From NCBI GenBank assembly GCA_017311185.1, contig JAESUZ010000772.1, forward strand, positions 1 to 64,000: a stretch of 64,000 nt of DNA, given 5' to 3'. Below the pieces are notes generated by a model, which made no database searches, was not told the DNA's origin, and was given only the letters and a program-made list of their open reading frames with translations. This DNA is from Proteles cristata cristata. Its lineage: Eukaryota; Chordata; Mammalia; Carnivora; Hyaenidae. Below are positions 34,311-45,189 of this stretch, piece after piece. Each line of letters starts with the position of its first letter. Positions within the stretch are counted from its first letter, which is position 1. The position numbers and the translations under genes are program-made.

Positions 34311-36432
34311 CTGTTATATCTAGGATTGCAATCACAATTTAGAAAGCTATGAGAATATGCAAATTACGTATATTCAATCACTTCACTTAAATTTATAGAA
34401 TTTTTTAAACAAATGCTTGTATGTTTAAGTATTTTGAAAAAGATCAAAGTAAATGAAATTTTCTATTATTGAGATTAGATGCTGGATTAAGTAGACTCTA
34501 TAAATTTCTTTCAACTCAAGCTGAACTTAGGTGTGGAACCTGCTTTGCACTGAACAATATCCTACATTGATTATTTGGTGAGTAGTTCCCCAAAGGAGTC
34601 ATTGTGTACCTGTTAGTATATAGGATATATCCACCCACTGGTAAGGGAAAGAGGGGCCTCAGGAGGCATTTGTGGGGCCTCCAGGGGCCTTTAAGGACAA
34701 TTGAGGGTGAGGTTGGCAAAGCCACAGGTACATGAAGTACAGTTCCAAATGCTGGGGAACACACACCAGGCACAAGCCAAGGAGTTATTTTCAATGCACT
34801 TGGGAAGGCGCTGGTAGTGTTGCATGACTCTCCATGTGACCTTGTATGAGACAGTGTGAAAGATGCCCATGTCCTCACCTCGTCTACAGAGCCCAGACAC
34901 TCTAATGGAACAGGACAGAACAAAAACACAGATCACATGCCCTGAGGGAAGAGGTTGATGCTTAGCAACCTGGAGACTTTCCTAGCATTAAGGACTGCGT
35001 GCGAAGCACGATTTATTTCCCCAAAAGCAGATGTAATAAATGCTGCAGCTCAGCCCCTGACTCTTTGACTTGTATGTGACTCCTTGCCTCTAAGATGACC
35101 CTCACCTCTCACAAATGAGCAGTGTCTTTAGAGCTTCTCATAAGCTCTTCCGGGTTGCCCACCCCTTTCCCTTGAGCCCGTCATTTGGGGTCTGCCAGCC
35201 ACACTTGGGGCTCTTTCCTAAAAGCACCTTTGGACCTTTTGAGCTCCTGTCCATTCCTCTGGCTGGGACCTGTACATTTGTCCCCAAGTCTGCCCTGAGG
35301 ACTGCAGACTGACCCTTGGGAATAGCTTTCCAAGGGCCAATGGAAATATTTAGGATCAAGACCCTTGCTAAATAAAAACTAAGAAGTATTTACCAAAAAA
35401 CCTTTCACTAAGGACTTTTTGTGGCCTCGTAACTACCCAGGTTGGAGAGGTCCAGAAAAACTCTAAGTACATATTTATTAACGATATTTATTACCCAGAG
35501 GTCCTACTTTGGGGACAGACGAAAAGATTAAAAATATGTTTTTCTCAAATTCCCTAACCACATGAGAAATAATATATAAGGATTATGTACCATTTGCTTA
35601 ATTCCAAACTGAATATGAAAATTTTGTTTTGGCTTATAACTAGACTGCTACTTTTAGCCTTAAAATATTAACATATGATTTCTTCTGGGTATACAATATA
35701 ACTATATGGATGTGTCTTCTTTTACTACCTCTGTTAATTGGTGCTTTTTAACTTCTCATGTAAAACCACTTGTAAGGCTACATTTAATGCAGAAAACCTG
35801 CATGACTCCTTAAATTATGAAAATCTTATTCCTCAAAAGTCAATAATCTCAGGGCCCTATGAATTTATTATAAATATTAAGCTTTGAATAATGTAAGCTG
35901 ATCCCACCTGATGGGATTTCACTCCTGTCTTCCTCACACAACATATTAGAACTGCCACTGATCCTCCGGTATAAGCCCCACTGGATGAAAGGGGCAGGTG
36001 GGGGGGGGGTTCCTTAGGAGATTTGATGCTCTGGTGGAATGTGAGTCCTCTCTAGCCAGTCAGCTTGTCTACTAAAATGGCCCTGTTAGTCTTATAGGAA
36101 GATTCTTAATCAGTCCATGTTTTTGAAGTGGCTATTTTGTGAGCCATGGCACTCCAGATTAGAAGTATGGGTTTTAGAAATGACATTATATTAATTTTTG
36201 GAGAATATCAGCTGTTGAAGGTTCTTACTACAAATGATACTTTTGATAAGATAATTTGAACTCTGTAAATACCGCAGAGAGTATTTTGACATAACAATAC
36301 TGTAACATTATTGTAATAATAAATGCTTCATTATAGAAGCCCAAACACACACACTATTGAAAACAAGCAGGCATATTTTAATATTTTTTCCATTAATTGG
36401 CATTTTTCAAAACTACAAGATAATGAATTTTA
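34311..36432. other. Unique noncoding stretch
   Basis: No element is assigned. It contains overlapping ORFs at 34516-34936 (two frames, no domain) and a G homopolymer of about 10 at 36001-36010. CCCGTCATTTGGGGTCTGCC and neighbouring sequence at 35100-35340 are GC-richer but unrecognised. Confidence 0.4.
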
Positions 36433-36449
36433 CAAAATAATATATTTTA

Positions 36450-36673
36450 TTTTATTTTATTTTTAATTTTTTTTAATGTTTTATTTATTTCTAGGAGAGA
36501 GATAGCGTCAGCAGGGGAGGGCAGGAGAGAGAGGGAGTCACAGACTGAAACAGGCTCCAGGCTCTGAGCTGGCAGTCAGCACAGAGCCCGACGCGGGGCT
36601 CGAACCCACGAACCGCGAGATCATGACCTAAGCGAAAGTCGGACGCTTAACCGACTAAGCCACCCAGGCGCCC
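36450..36673 (-). mobile_element. Young felid SINE, diagnostic subfamily
   Basis: Nearly intact copy with the diagnostic variants seen in three other copies here: ATGACCTAAGCGAAAGTCGG, CTGGCAGTCAGCAC, GTCACAGACTG and TTTCTAGGAGAG on the + strand. The flanks CAAAATAATATATTTTA at 36433-36449 and 36674-36690 are identical over 17 bp, indicating recent insertion at a TT/AAAA-type nick. Confidence 0.96.
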
Positions 36674-36733
36674 CAAAATAATATATTTTAAGCACCAGGT
36701 TGGGAGACAATGTATGTTTTTAATTTTTTTTAA

Positions 36734-36958
36734 TTTAAAATTTTTTAATGTTTTATTTATTTCTGTGAGAGAGAGAGAGAGAGATAGCATGAGTAGGGGA
36801 GGGTCAGAGAGAGAGGGAGACACAGAATCTGAAACAGCCTCCAGGCTCTGAGCTAGCTGTTAGCACAGAGCCTGACACAGTGCTCAAACCCACAAACTGT
36901 GAGATCATAACCTGAGCCAAAGTCAGATGCTTAACCGACTGAGCCACCCAGGCACCCC
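36734..36958 (-). mobile_element. Felid SINE, 60 bp from another
   Basis: Full-length - strand copy of the older type (GTCTCCCTCTCTCTCTGACC, AGCTAGCTGTTAGCAC variant). TGTTTTTAATTTTTTTTAA (36715-36733) and TGTTTTAAATTGTTTTAA (36959-36976) form an aged duplication. It lies in the same orientation as the young copy ending at 36673. Confidence 0.94.
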
Positions 36959-36976
36959 TGTTTTAAATTGTTTTAA

Positions 36977-37493
36977 GCTAAGTGGCAAAGTGTGAAAAAG
37001 CTACAAAATCATTAATACTTTCAGTGCCCTCAATACTTATTGGAGTATACTACCCAGCTACCACCAAAATGGATCATTATGGTTCCTAAGGAAGTGCCCA
37101 ATTAATAGAAGCAACAGCAAGCAAAATAGTTGGTTCAAGTTTGTCTACATAAGTAAGGACTCCAAGATGATGGTGCGGATTGTCTTTTCCACCACCAAGT
37201 AGAAAATCGTCTGCTTTGGACTCTCAAAGGCATGGCTACAATTCTTTACACCACTGTCTACTCCCTGAAGTGCATAGTTAAAGGACAGATGCCAGCAGTT
37301 CTGGAATTCCTCAGCAGGAGAGTTGATGCAGGAATGAGCATTGAAAACATCTGGTGAACTTTTGAAGGGCATATATTCCCGGTGAGAACACTCCTGACTT
37401 ACTGAGTTTGAATGGCTCTAGGTAGTGGAATAGGGAAAACGTATCTTAAAAGGACTCCTTAGTCTCTTGGATGAGACCACATGGTTAAAAACC
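36977..37493. other. Unique noncoding stretch
   Basis: Nothing recognisable. The - strand ORF at 37145-37372 has no domain. Confidence 0.4.
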
Positions 37494-37655
37494 ATCGCCC
37501 TATGTTGTACTTTTCAAACATTAGTGGGCAAGAGAGTTATCCAGGGGGTTCTTCTAAATATTCTGATTCATCAAAGTAAGGGTAGGGCTCAGGAGACCCA
37601 GTATTAACCAATACTTCAGCTGACTCTGAGGCTAGTGATCAGAGACCACCCTTAG
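37494..37655. repeat. MER5-like hAT relic
   Basis: GTACTTTTCAAACATTAGTGGGCAAGAGAGTTATCCAGGGGGTTCTTCTAAATATTCTGATTC and GGGTAGGGCTCAGGAGACCC...ACTTCAGCTGACTCTGAGGC keep the order of MER5-type elements ('CAAACTTTAGTGTGCA...ATCACCTGG...TCTGATTCAG...GGTGATGCTGATGC'). Confidence 0.55.
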
Positions 37656-38559
37656 ACGACAAGGATGTGCCTCTCACAGGGCAGTGGTTTAAAATGACAG
37701 CAAGTGACACCATGACCCACCAAATTCATCTTTAAAGGGCTTCTGTGCCTTAACACCAATTTAATTATTTATTCTTGGGCATTCAAGAGTTACTTGTCAA
37801 AAATTCAATACACATTTTTCATTCTTTTCCCATTCTTCTTCTTTCTTTCTAAAAATTAAAAAAAAATTATTTTAATCAAGGGATTTAAAGATTCAAAGAA
37901 GTCTGGAGTTTTTTACAAAGAGAGGAGTAGAAGATGTATCTTGCTGGAGACATCTCCTCTCTCCCAGAGCTTGAGGACCTGCTCCAGGCTGGGTGGGCAG
38001 TAGTCTTCTTAGGGTCCCCTGCCCCAGCTCATCCCTTTGCTTCTGCCCAGTATTGGAGCTCCTGCATCCTGTGCTGTACGTCTTCCTCTTTCCTCACTCT
38101 ATGCATTCATTTTGGAAGGATACAACCACAGTTGCCTGCACAGAAGATGCAAAGAAGATTAATGTTTTGAAAATATGCATGTCTGAAAATGCCTTTATTC
38201 TATTCTAAAAGTACTCCTTTACTCCACTCCTAGAGCTATCTGATACATCTAATTCCTGAGTCTTTTGATGTTTCTATGGTACAAACTGAGTTTTATTTGA
38301 CGTGTTTATTTATCTGTCTTGGACTTTCCATGTTGGCATTTAAAATTCCATTCTTTATTGGGTATAATAATTCCCACATCGCATGCCTATTTTCTCCGCA
38401 GTTTCTAAATGTTTTGCTGTTATCTATTCTCATATTATCTCCATTTTTGTAGGTTTATGGCTTTTTTTATATAAAAAAAGGAAATCCCTTTATTCTACTA
38501 CGTTTTCTAAAATGATTCTAGGAAGGAGTGAAAGTCGATGTTGCCTTCTCTCTACCCTC
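37656..38559. other. Unique noncoding stretch
   Basis: No element recognised. Two overlapping + strand ORFs (37934-38208) share a region in different frames and have no domain. Confidence 0.4.
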
Positions 38560-38843
38560 TCTGCCTGCAAACATCATATTTTATTCACCTGCCTTGACCT
38601 CTCAAAACAGCATTGACCACTGTTTCCCATATGTTTCCTTCTTAGAATACTCTTTGTTTCTCTTCCAGGATACCTTTCTTTCCTGGCTTTTCTTCTTTTG
38701 GGACAGTTCTTTACAGTCACATTGAAAGGCTCATCATCTTTCTCCACCTAGACTCAAAATGCTATGCTCCCCCAGGTTCAGTGTGTGTCCTCTTTTCTCT
38801 CTCTTTACTCTCTTCTCAGTCCACATAACACTTTCCCTTGTTT

Positions 38844-39067
38844 TTTTTTTAATGTTTAATTTTTTTTAATGTTTTATTTATTTTTGAGAGAGAGACAGTG
38901 TGAACAGGGGAGGGTCAGAGAGAGAGGGAGACACAGAGCCTCTGAAACAGGCTCCAGGATCTCAGCTGTCAGCACAGAGCCCGACGTGGGACTTGAAGCC
39001 ACAAACTGTGAGATTGTGACCTGAGCTGAAGTTGGATGCTTAACCGACTGAGCCACCCAGGCGCCCC
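38844..39067 (-). mobile_element. Felid SINE nested in L2
   Basis: Full head, body with GAGATCCTGGAGCCTGTTTCAGAGGCTCTGTGTC (a local insertion), (TC)n and A-tail on the - strand. CACTTTCCCTTGTTT (38829-38843) and CACTTTCCCTAGTTT (39068-39082) match 14/15. Confidence 0.95.
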
Positions 39068-39726
39068 CACTTTCCCTAGTTTCAATGACCTCCCTGATGA
39101 TTCCCAAATTTATATATTTAGTTCTTTCCTCCGAACATCTCTGTAGCTCTCAGCTGATCTCACTATGTATATATCTCCTGTGCATCTCAGCCTCTGCACT
39201 TCCCAAACCTGGCTCATGACCCTTCCTTCTTTCTTGCTCTTCTATTGGCCTTTATCTGAATAAACAGCACTATATATACAGTGTCGTGTTGTCTAAATCA
39301 GGACAGGGGTCAAAAGTCGTCATTGGCACCTCACTTTTCCTAAAGGTACCCCCTGGTTCAGCCAGCACTAATTCCTGTTGGCTTTCCCACCAAACTCTCT
39401 CACACATTTTCTCTTCATGCCATGTGTGTCACCACCCTCTGGCCATCTGCACCTGGATGAATGAATTCGCTGGCCAAATAATCCTCTCATTTTCATGCTT
39501 GTTCTTCTCTGAACTTCTCCTCACAGGGCAGCCACAGTGGTCTTTGAAACTACAAAGCCGTTCACATCATCCTCACGCCTGTGACAGCTACCACCTATAT
39601 CCCTCCACCCACGCGACCCTTGCAATGTCTTTCCACCTCCTTTTCATTGAGCACTCAAGTTCTTACCATCTGCTGTCGCTCGTTTCCAACATCATCCAAC
39701 AGCACTGCCCCTCTTGCTTCCTCTTA

Positions 39727-39940
39727 CAAAAATTCATTTTGAAAGAGAGCGAGCACGAGAATATGCCCACGTGTGCATAAGCAGGGGAGGGGCAGAGAGA
39801 GACGGAGAGAGAGAATCCCAAGCAGGCTTCGTGCTATCAGCACACCTGGCCTGATGTGGGGCTCGATCTCACAAATTGTGAGATCATGACCTGAGCTGAA
39901 ACCAAGAGTTGGTCACTTAACTGAGTCTCATAGGCACCTC
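39727..39940 (-). mobile_element. Older carnivore SINE nested in L2
   Basis: On the - strand: a diverged head (AGGTGCCTATGAGACTCAGTTAAGTG), ATCATGATCTCACAATTTG, a TTGGGATTCTCTC body and no pure A-tail. It is the older 'TTGGGATTC' subfamily, diverged. No clear duplication. Confidence 0.85.
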
Positions 39941-40517
39941 CCCCTCAACTTTCTTTATTTGTGTCACCCACGATGGCTTTCCTTTCATTCCTCAAACATG
40001 ACGGTTTCCCTTCTGCCACAGGATCACTGTCCAAGCTCTTCCTCCTGCAAGAATGTTTTCCTCCTGCTCCCCTTCCTTTAACAATTAACACATTCAGCTC
40101 AATTGTCACTTTTCCTGGAGTGTCTTTCCTGACTCCTACCCCAGATATCTCTGAAGTACCTTCAAGCTTTCACAAGAGCGTGAAACCATTCTTCAGGTCC
40201 CTTAACACAACGTTAATTATACATTTATCTGAATTATTTTTATTAGCATCTGTCTGCTCTATTAGACTGCAGTTGTGAAGAATACTTAACATCACATTCA
40301 AGAGTATCTGAATTTGGCCTCCTCCACTATCATTTGGTATTCCTGAGAGCAATGAGTAGAAGTGTTTCAACAGCCTTTCTAGTGTCCTGGAGAGACAAAG
40401 AAGACATGTTTCTAGGTGACTTTCAGTCTTCTTAAGCTACGATCACATAAATACTATCATTTGGCTGAAAGAAAATAACAAAGCTGTGTCTCCAGTGTAG
40501 GCAGAAGCTTATTGGTC

Positions 40518-41152
40518 GTATTAGTTTCCTAAAGCGGCCATGATAAATGACCACAAACTGGGTGGCTTCTAGCAACACAAGTTTATTCTCTCACAACATC
40601 TGAAATCAAGGTGTCAGCAGGCTCTAGGGAACAATATTTCCCTCCCTTTTGTAGATTCTGCTGACTGTTGGCATTCCTTATGACTGTACTACTTCAGTCT
40701 CTGCTTCCATCTTTTCATGACCTTCTCCTCTCTGTCTGTGTTGTCTTTTCTATCTTTTATAAGGAAACTTGCTAGATTTAGATTCCACCCAAATAATCTA
40801 AGAGGATCCCATCTTGATATCTTTAACTTAATCATAACGACAAAGACCCTTTTCCTTTCTCCCCCCCTAAGTTTATTTACTTATTTTTGAGAGAGACCAA
40901 GACAGCACTAGTGAGGGAGGGCCAGAGAGAGGGAGTCAGAGGGGATCCCAAGTAGGCTCCACTCTGTCAGCTTGGAGCCCAGCATGGGGCTTGAGCTCAC
41001 GAAACCGCAAGATCATGACCAGAGCAGAAACCAAGAGTCAGAAGCTTAACCGAATGAACCACCCAGGCAACCCCACAAAGGTCACATTCTTAATCAGGTC
41101 ACATTCACAAGTTTCCAATGAACATGTCTTTTGGGGGCCACCACTTATCTCA
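40518..41152 (-). repeat. MLT1 (ERVL-MaLR) solo LTR split by a SINE
   Basis: GTATTAGTTTCCTAAAGCGGCCATGATAAATGACCACAAACTGGGTGGCTT opens the reverse orientation; TATAAGGAAACTTGC, GATCCCATCTTGATATC and, after the SINE, AAAGGTCACATTCTTAATCAGG...GGTCACATTCACAAG complete it. These are reverse-complement MLT1 phrases. No viral genes are attached. Confidence 0.85.
40861..41073 (-). mobile_element. Carnivore SINE nested in MLT1
   Basis: On the - strand: GGTTGCCTGGGTGGTTCATTCGGTTAAGC, CATGATCTTGCGG, TGACAGAGTGGAGCCTACTTGGGATCCC, ending AAATAAGTAAATAAACTTAG. The flanks ACAAAGACC (40840-40848) and ACAAAGGTC (41075-41083) are an imperfect duplication. Confidence 0.92.
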
Positions 41153-41281
41153 CTATACAGGATGATAGCCTGAGTGAATATACTGTAAAACTGCAGTTCT
41201 TAATGAGGGTACATTGAAAGAGGGTGAAGAGTGAAGAAAAGCCAATTGTCTATCAGAATCTGGTGAGAGATGCAGGAGCAA

Positions 41282-41326
<45 letters not shown>

Positions 41327-41834
41327 CACTTCTATTCCTTGAAGTTGAGAACCTCTGTCTTACAGAGCAAATTATATCCTCCTCTGGGTTTGGTAAAAAT
41401 TGTACTTCCTTATGGGGATCTTGGAAGCAAAGCAGACTTTCACAATTTTTTAAGGTAATTCTTGAACATAGCAGAGAACGTCTAAAGTGAAAGAAGCTTC
41501 TCCACTTTGACACACATTAAGTGTTGCCTCCAGGACTCAAAAGGACTTCAAACCCAGAACAGGTTGTTATCATAGAAGACAAAGGCAGTCATGCTAAAGA
41601 ATAAGAAGCCATTAAGCGGAGAGCAGGGAAAATGGGTATAAGCTATTTCATGGAATATTTGATTTAACTTTAAGAAATAATTGTTTTCATTAAATGTTTG
41701 TTGAATTTAAATCAAATGGTTAGTAAAAATGTCCAATCTATACATGATATCCTTTAAATCAAGGCAGTTTTCATTTGGCCAGTGTGGCCAGCTGTGGTCT
41801 TGCTGAAAAATGGTAAGGAGAGCTTAGAGCTGGG
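41153..41834. other. Unique noncoding stretch with a dinucleotide repeat
   Basis: Only the (GT)n(CG)n tract at 41284-41329 is recognised. ORFs crossing it are artefacts of the repeat. Confidence 0.45.
41284..41329. repeat. (GT)n-(CG)n alternating purine-pyrimidine tract
   Basis: About 18 GT units run straight into CGCGCGCAC. The combination is an uninterrupted alternating purine-pyrimidine run of about 46 bases, the classical sequence type for left-handed Z-DNA. Confidence 0.95.
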
Positions 41835-41990
41835 TTGGGTCCACTGACCAACAGCATCAACATCACCTAGGAGTTTAATGGAAATTCTGAATCTCAGGCC
41901 TCATCACAGACCTACTGAATCAGAATCTGACTTTGACCACAGTCCTCAGGTTATTCACATACATATTAATTTTTGAGAAGCCCTGGATTA
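41835..41990. repeat. MER5-like hAT relic
   Basis: CCACTGACCAACAGCATCAACATCACCTAGGAGTTTAATGGAAATTCTGAATCTCAGGCC, then CCTACTGAATCAGAATCTGAC and ATTAATTTTTGAGAAGCCCTGG follow MER5-type element order with mirrored ends. Confidence 0.75.
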
Positions 41991-43267
41991 AATTAATCTT
42001 CTATACCTCTGCTTTTGTGGAAAAAAAGAGACAGGTTTCAAATGAGGCACTCTGTAGCTCATGTGGATGCCTGGCTGGGCTAAAGCCTGCTCTTTGTTCG
42101 GGATCATCAACATTCATTAATTCCCCAGGTTGGACCAAGATGGTCCTTCTGGGGCTTTGCTTTGCCAACAGCTGCTAGAGGGAATGCTACACCAGGCAAG
42201 GAGGAGAATCCTTCAAAAGAGAGCACGGAGGTTTTCTACTTTGTGGGGAGTTTTCATCAAGTAGGAACCGGCAGCCCATTCTTAAGTAATGGTAATGCTG
42301 ACTTCTTAGTGAAACTCCTTTTCATCTCTCACACACCGTGTTACAATTCTAAGTGACTTGGCTTCTATCCCGGCGCCTGTCCAGTGTTTCTGTGTTCCGG
42401 CTGCCAGACACGGACCCATGCGATCGTGTTGCCTCTTCCTTTGAAAAATGGTTGTCGAATACAACAAAAGCCCACTCTCAGAACAATGGCTGTGGAGGAA
42501 TGGTTATGGGATTCGGTTTAGAATATCTTCACAGACCAACCTGGCTGAACTTGTTTTGTTTAGGAGCTAATCAAATCTGTATCATCGTACAAACTTTTCT
42601 GCTTGCTTGGCCTTGTTTTAGAAACAATACCTTCTAGCTGTTGGGACTCAATCCAATATTACACAACACAAAGGTGAACCTTTTAGAAAATATTGCTCAG
42701 TATAAACATGAACGGTGGAATTGGGCTTCCAGCGCTAAGCATTTTCATCCTGAAGAATTGCTCAATAATTTTTCTGTAGTAGTCATAATTTTAATTAAAA
42801 CATTTGAATCAGCATGTGCTTAGAGACCGAAGCAGAAAGCCATTCTAAACAAATCCATGGGAGGGAAGAGCTGACCAAGGTCTGTTGAAGGTGGGCCTCC
42901 AGGATGCTGTTTTGCGGTCTGTCGAGTTGAGAAAGGCTGTAGGTGAAAACAAGAAAGCAATAGTTTTGGCCTTTTGACTTTGAAAATTTTCTAGACCAAC
43001 GCTTAACTTTGTAAGATAGTAATAGAAACAGATTTTGTTGTTGCCGTTTACTGTTCTTTAAATGTGTCTGAAAAAAAGAATATTTTTCTAAAATGAGCAA
43101 CCCTTACTGAGGAACTGATAATTTCATTTAAGGCCGTCTCTAGAAATACTGGAAATAAATAAATTATGCTCACGAAGTATAGTTTAGTCTTCTGATTATC
43201 TGACTTGAAAACTATGAAAAACCATACTTATAAACAATTTTTTAGTTAGCATGTGTTTCATCTTTTT
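41991..43267. other. Unique noncoding stretch, possibly constrained
   Basis: No transposable element is seen. 42350-42640 contains CpGs (CCCGGCGCC, CCGGC, GCGATCG) unusual for this AT-rich context, plus ACAACAAAAG and AACAATGG SOX-like motifs. ORFs at 42353-42637 and 42795-43100 have no recognised domain. Confidence 0.35.
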
Positions 43268-43284
43268 AAAAATGTCTACGTATT

Positions 43285-43509
43285 GGGGCGCCTGGGTGGC
43301 TTAGTCGGTTAAGCGTCTGGCTTTCGCTTAGGTCATGATCTCGCGGTTTGTGAGTTCGTGCCCCGCGTCGGGCTCTGTGCTGACTGCCAGCTCAGAGCCT
43401 GGAGCCTGTTTCAGTCTGTGACTCCCTCTCTCTCTGACCCTCCCCTGCACACGCTGTCTCTCTCTCTCCTAGAAATAAATAAAACATTAAAAAAAATTTA
43501 AAAAAAAAT
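43285..43509 (+). mobile_element. Young felid SINE, diagnostic subfamily
   Basis: Full length from GGGGCGCCTGGGTGGCTTAG to a long A-tail. It carries the same diagnostic changes as the copies at 36450, 52545 and 57608 (TTCGCTTAGGTC, GCTGACTGCCAGCTC, CAGTCTGTGACTCC, CTCCTAGAAATAAATAAAAC). AAAAATGTCTACGTATT (43268-43284) and AAAAATGTCTACATATT (43510-43526) match 16/17, with insertion at TTTT/AAAA. Confidence 0.96.
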
Positions 43510-43589
43510 AAAAATGTCTACATATTAAAGTGGGGCCCAGAAACTGGTGTGACATCAGAGAGGCTACGAACCCAAATTTAACTCTCAGA

Positions 43590-43810
43590 TAAAACTGGTT
43601 TGAGTTCTTCCTAAACCATTTGCTAGCTGTGCGACCCTGTGCAAATTATCACACCACTCTGCTTCACAGACCTCATTTAAAAAAAAGAGTTAATATTATT
43701 ACTTACATAATACAATGGGACGGTTTTACAGATTAAATGAGAAAATGTATATAAACTACTTGGTACAATGTCACTTAGTAAGTGATCGATATTATCTATT
43801 TACTACTATT
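43590..43810 (+). repeat. MIR relic
   Basis: GTTTGAGTTCTTCCTAAACCATTTGCTAGCTGTGCGACCCTGTGCAAATTATC...CTCTGCTTCACAGACCTCATTT...GATTAAATGAGAAAATG...CTTAGTAAGTGATCG is a fairly long MIR on the + strand. Confidence 0.8.
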
Positions 43811-43905
43811 TTGATCGTTCACAATACTTAAGAGACACACAAAACACAGGTTTCTTTAGTACAGAAAAAATAATTAATAAGTATTTTTAATAAATCTCAT
43901 ATTTT

Positions 43906-44501
43906 GTTTTTTATTTTTTGAAAATATGATCTATTATCAAGTTGGCTTACATACAACACCCAGTGCCCAATAAGTGCCCTCCTCAATGCCCATCACCCAC
44001 TTTTCCCTCTCCCCTACCTCCCATCCTCCCTCATATACTCTCTGTATTCAAGTCTCTTATGATTTGCTTCCCTCCCTCTCTGTCTGTAACTTTTTTCCTC
44101 CTTCCATTCCCCCATGGTCTTCTGTTAAGTTTCTCAAGATCCACATATGAGTGAAAACATATGGTATCTGTCTTACTCTGCCTGACTTATTTCACTTAGC
44201 ATAATACCCACCAGTTCCATCCATGTTGCTGCAAATGGCATGATTTTATTCTTTCTAATTGCTAAGTAGTATTCCATTCTTTATATAAACCACATCTTCT
44301 TTATCCATTCATCATTTGATGGACATTTAGGCTCTTTCCATAATTTGGCTATTGTTGAAAGTGCTGCTGTGAACATTGGGGTACATGTGCCCCTATGCAT
44401 TAGCACTCCTATATCCCTCGGGTAAATAAATCTCTAGCAGTGCTATTGCTGGGTCACAGGGGAATTCTATTTTTAGTTTTTTGAGGAACTTCCACACTGT
44501 C
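43906..44501 (-). mobile_element. 5'-truncated LINE-1 (3' end of ORF2 and 3' UTR)
   Basis: The sequence parallels 56095-56660 of the full-length L1 below: CACCCAGTGCCCA..., AGTTCCATCCATGTTGCTGCAAATGGCATGATTTTATTC, TAGTATTCCATTC, GAACATTGGGGTACATGTGCCCC and TAGCAGTGCTATTGCTGGGTCAC. It breaks off at CTTCCACACTGT. ATAAATCTCATATTTT (43890-43905) and ATAAATGCTATATTTT (44502-44517) match 13/16, an aged target-site duplication of a 5'-truncated insertion. Confidence 0.9.
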
Positions 44502-44753
44502 ATAAATGCTATATTTTAGTTTCTGATGTCATAGCTAAGTAATAAAGTAATTGCTTTTAACCTTATGCAAAAAGAAATGTCATATTCTGTAAAGGAAAAC
44601 AACTACCTTAGGAAAATCTACCTTAAAGTTGAATAAAAGAGTTGAAGCTGAAATAGAATTCAATAATTTAATTATATTCATTGTAGTTATATTTAAATTA
44701 ATATAATTTAAAATTTTTTATTTATAAAAATGAGGTGCTCTGTAAATTAAATT

Positions 44754-44998
44754 AAAATTGTTTTATAGTTTATTTTTATTTTTGAGATAGAGAGAGACAG
44801 CATGAGCAGGGGTGGGGCAGAGAGAGAAGAAGACACAGAATCTGAAACAGGTTCCAGGTTCTGAGCTGCTAGCATAGAACCCGATGTGGGGCTCGAACCC
44901 ATGAACCGTGAGATCATGACCTGAGCCGAAGTCAGAAGCTTAACCTCATGACCTGAGTCAAAGTCAGATGTTTAAGTGACTGAGCCACCCAGGTGCCC
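44754..44998 (-). mobile_element. Felid SINE with an internal head duplication
   Basis: Body and tail are normal, but the head segment ATGACCTGAGCCGAAGTCAGAAGCTTAACC (44917-44946) is followed at once by a second version, ATGACCTGAGTCAAAGTCAGATGTTTAAGTG. The unit of about 30 bp is thus tandemly duplicated. Perfect flanks CTGTAAATTAAATT at 44740-44753 and 44999-45012 show that the element inserted as one piece. Confidence 0.95.
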
Positions 44999-45189
44999 CT
45001 GTAAATTAAATTTTCGAAATATAGATAGTTAATGTATTTTCAACATTTTCTATGTGCCAGACATAGCTCCCATTCTTAGGTGTATCCAAGGGTCGCCTCA
45101 TTAACATAACAAGAGACACTTTTCTCTCATCTCAGGGAGTTCTAAGGGTGTTATGCACTCTGCCAAAAATTGGTCAAAGACCAACTGTT

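Larger units (their letters stand above)
38560..40290 (+). mobile_element. Long L2 LINE relic with two nested SINEs
   Basis: From left to right it follows the end of L2 ORF2 and its 3' region: CCAGGATACCTTTCTTTCCTGGCTTTTCTTC, CCCCCAGGTTCAGTGTG, GATGATTCCCAAATTTATAT, CAGGGCAGCCACAGTGGTC, CACAGGATCACTGTCC...GCAAGAATGTTTTCC, CTCAATTGTCACTTTTCCTGGAGTGTC, ending near ATTAGACTGCAG. Two SINEs split it into three parts. The 164-codon ORF at 39286-39780 runs through this relic and is not a gene. Confidence 0.75.

Noticed and set aside
39286..39780. 164-codon + strand ORF
   Set aside because: It lies in the decayed L2 and ends inside a SINE. It is not the L2 reading frame as a continuous protein.
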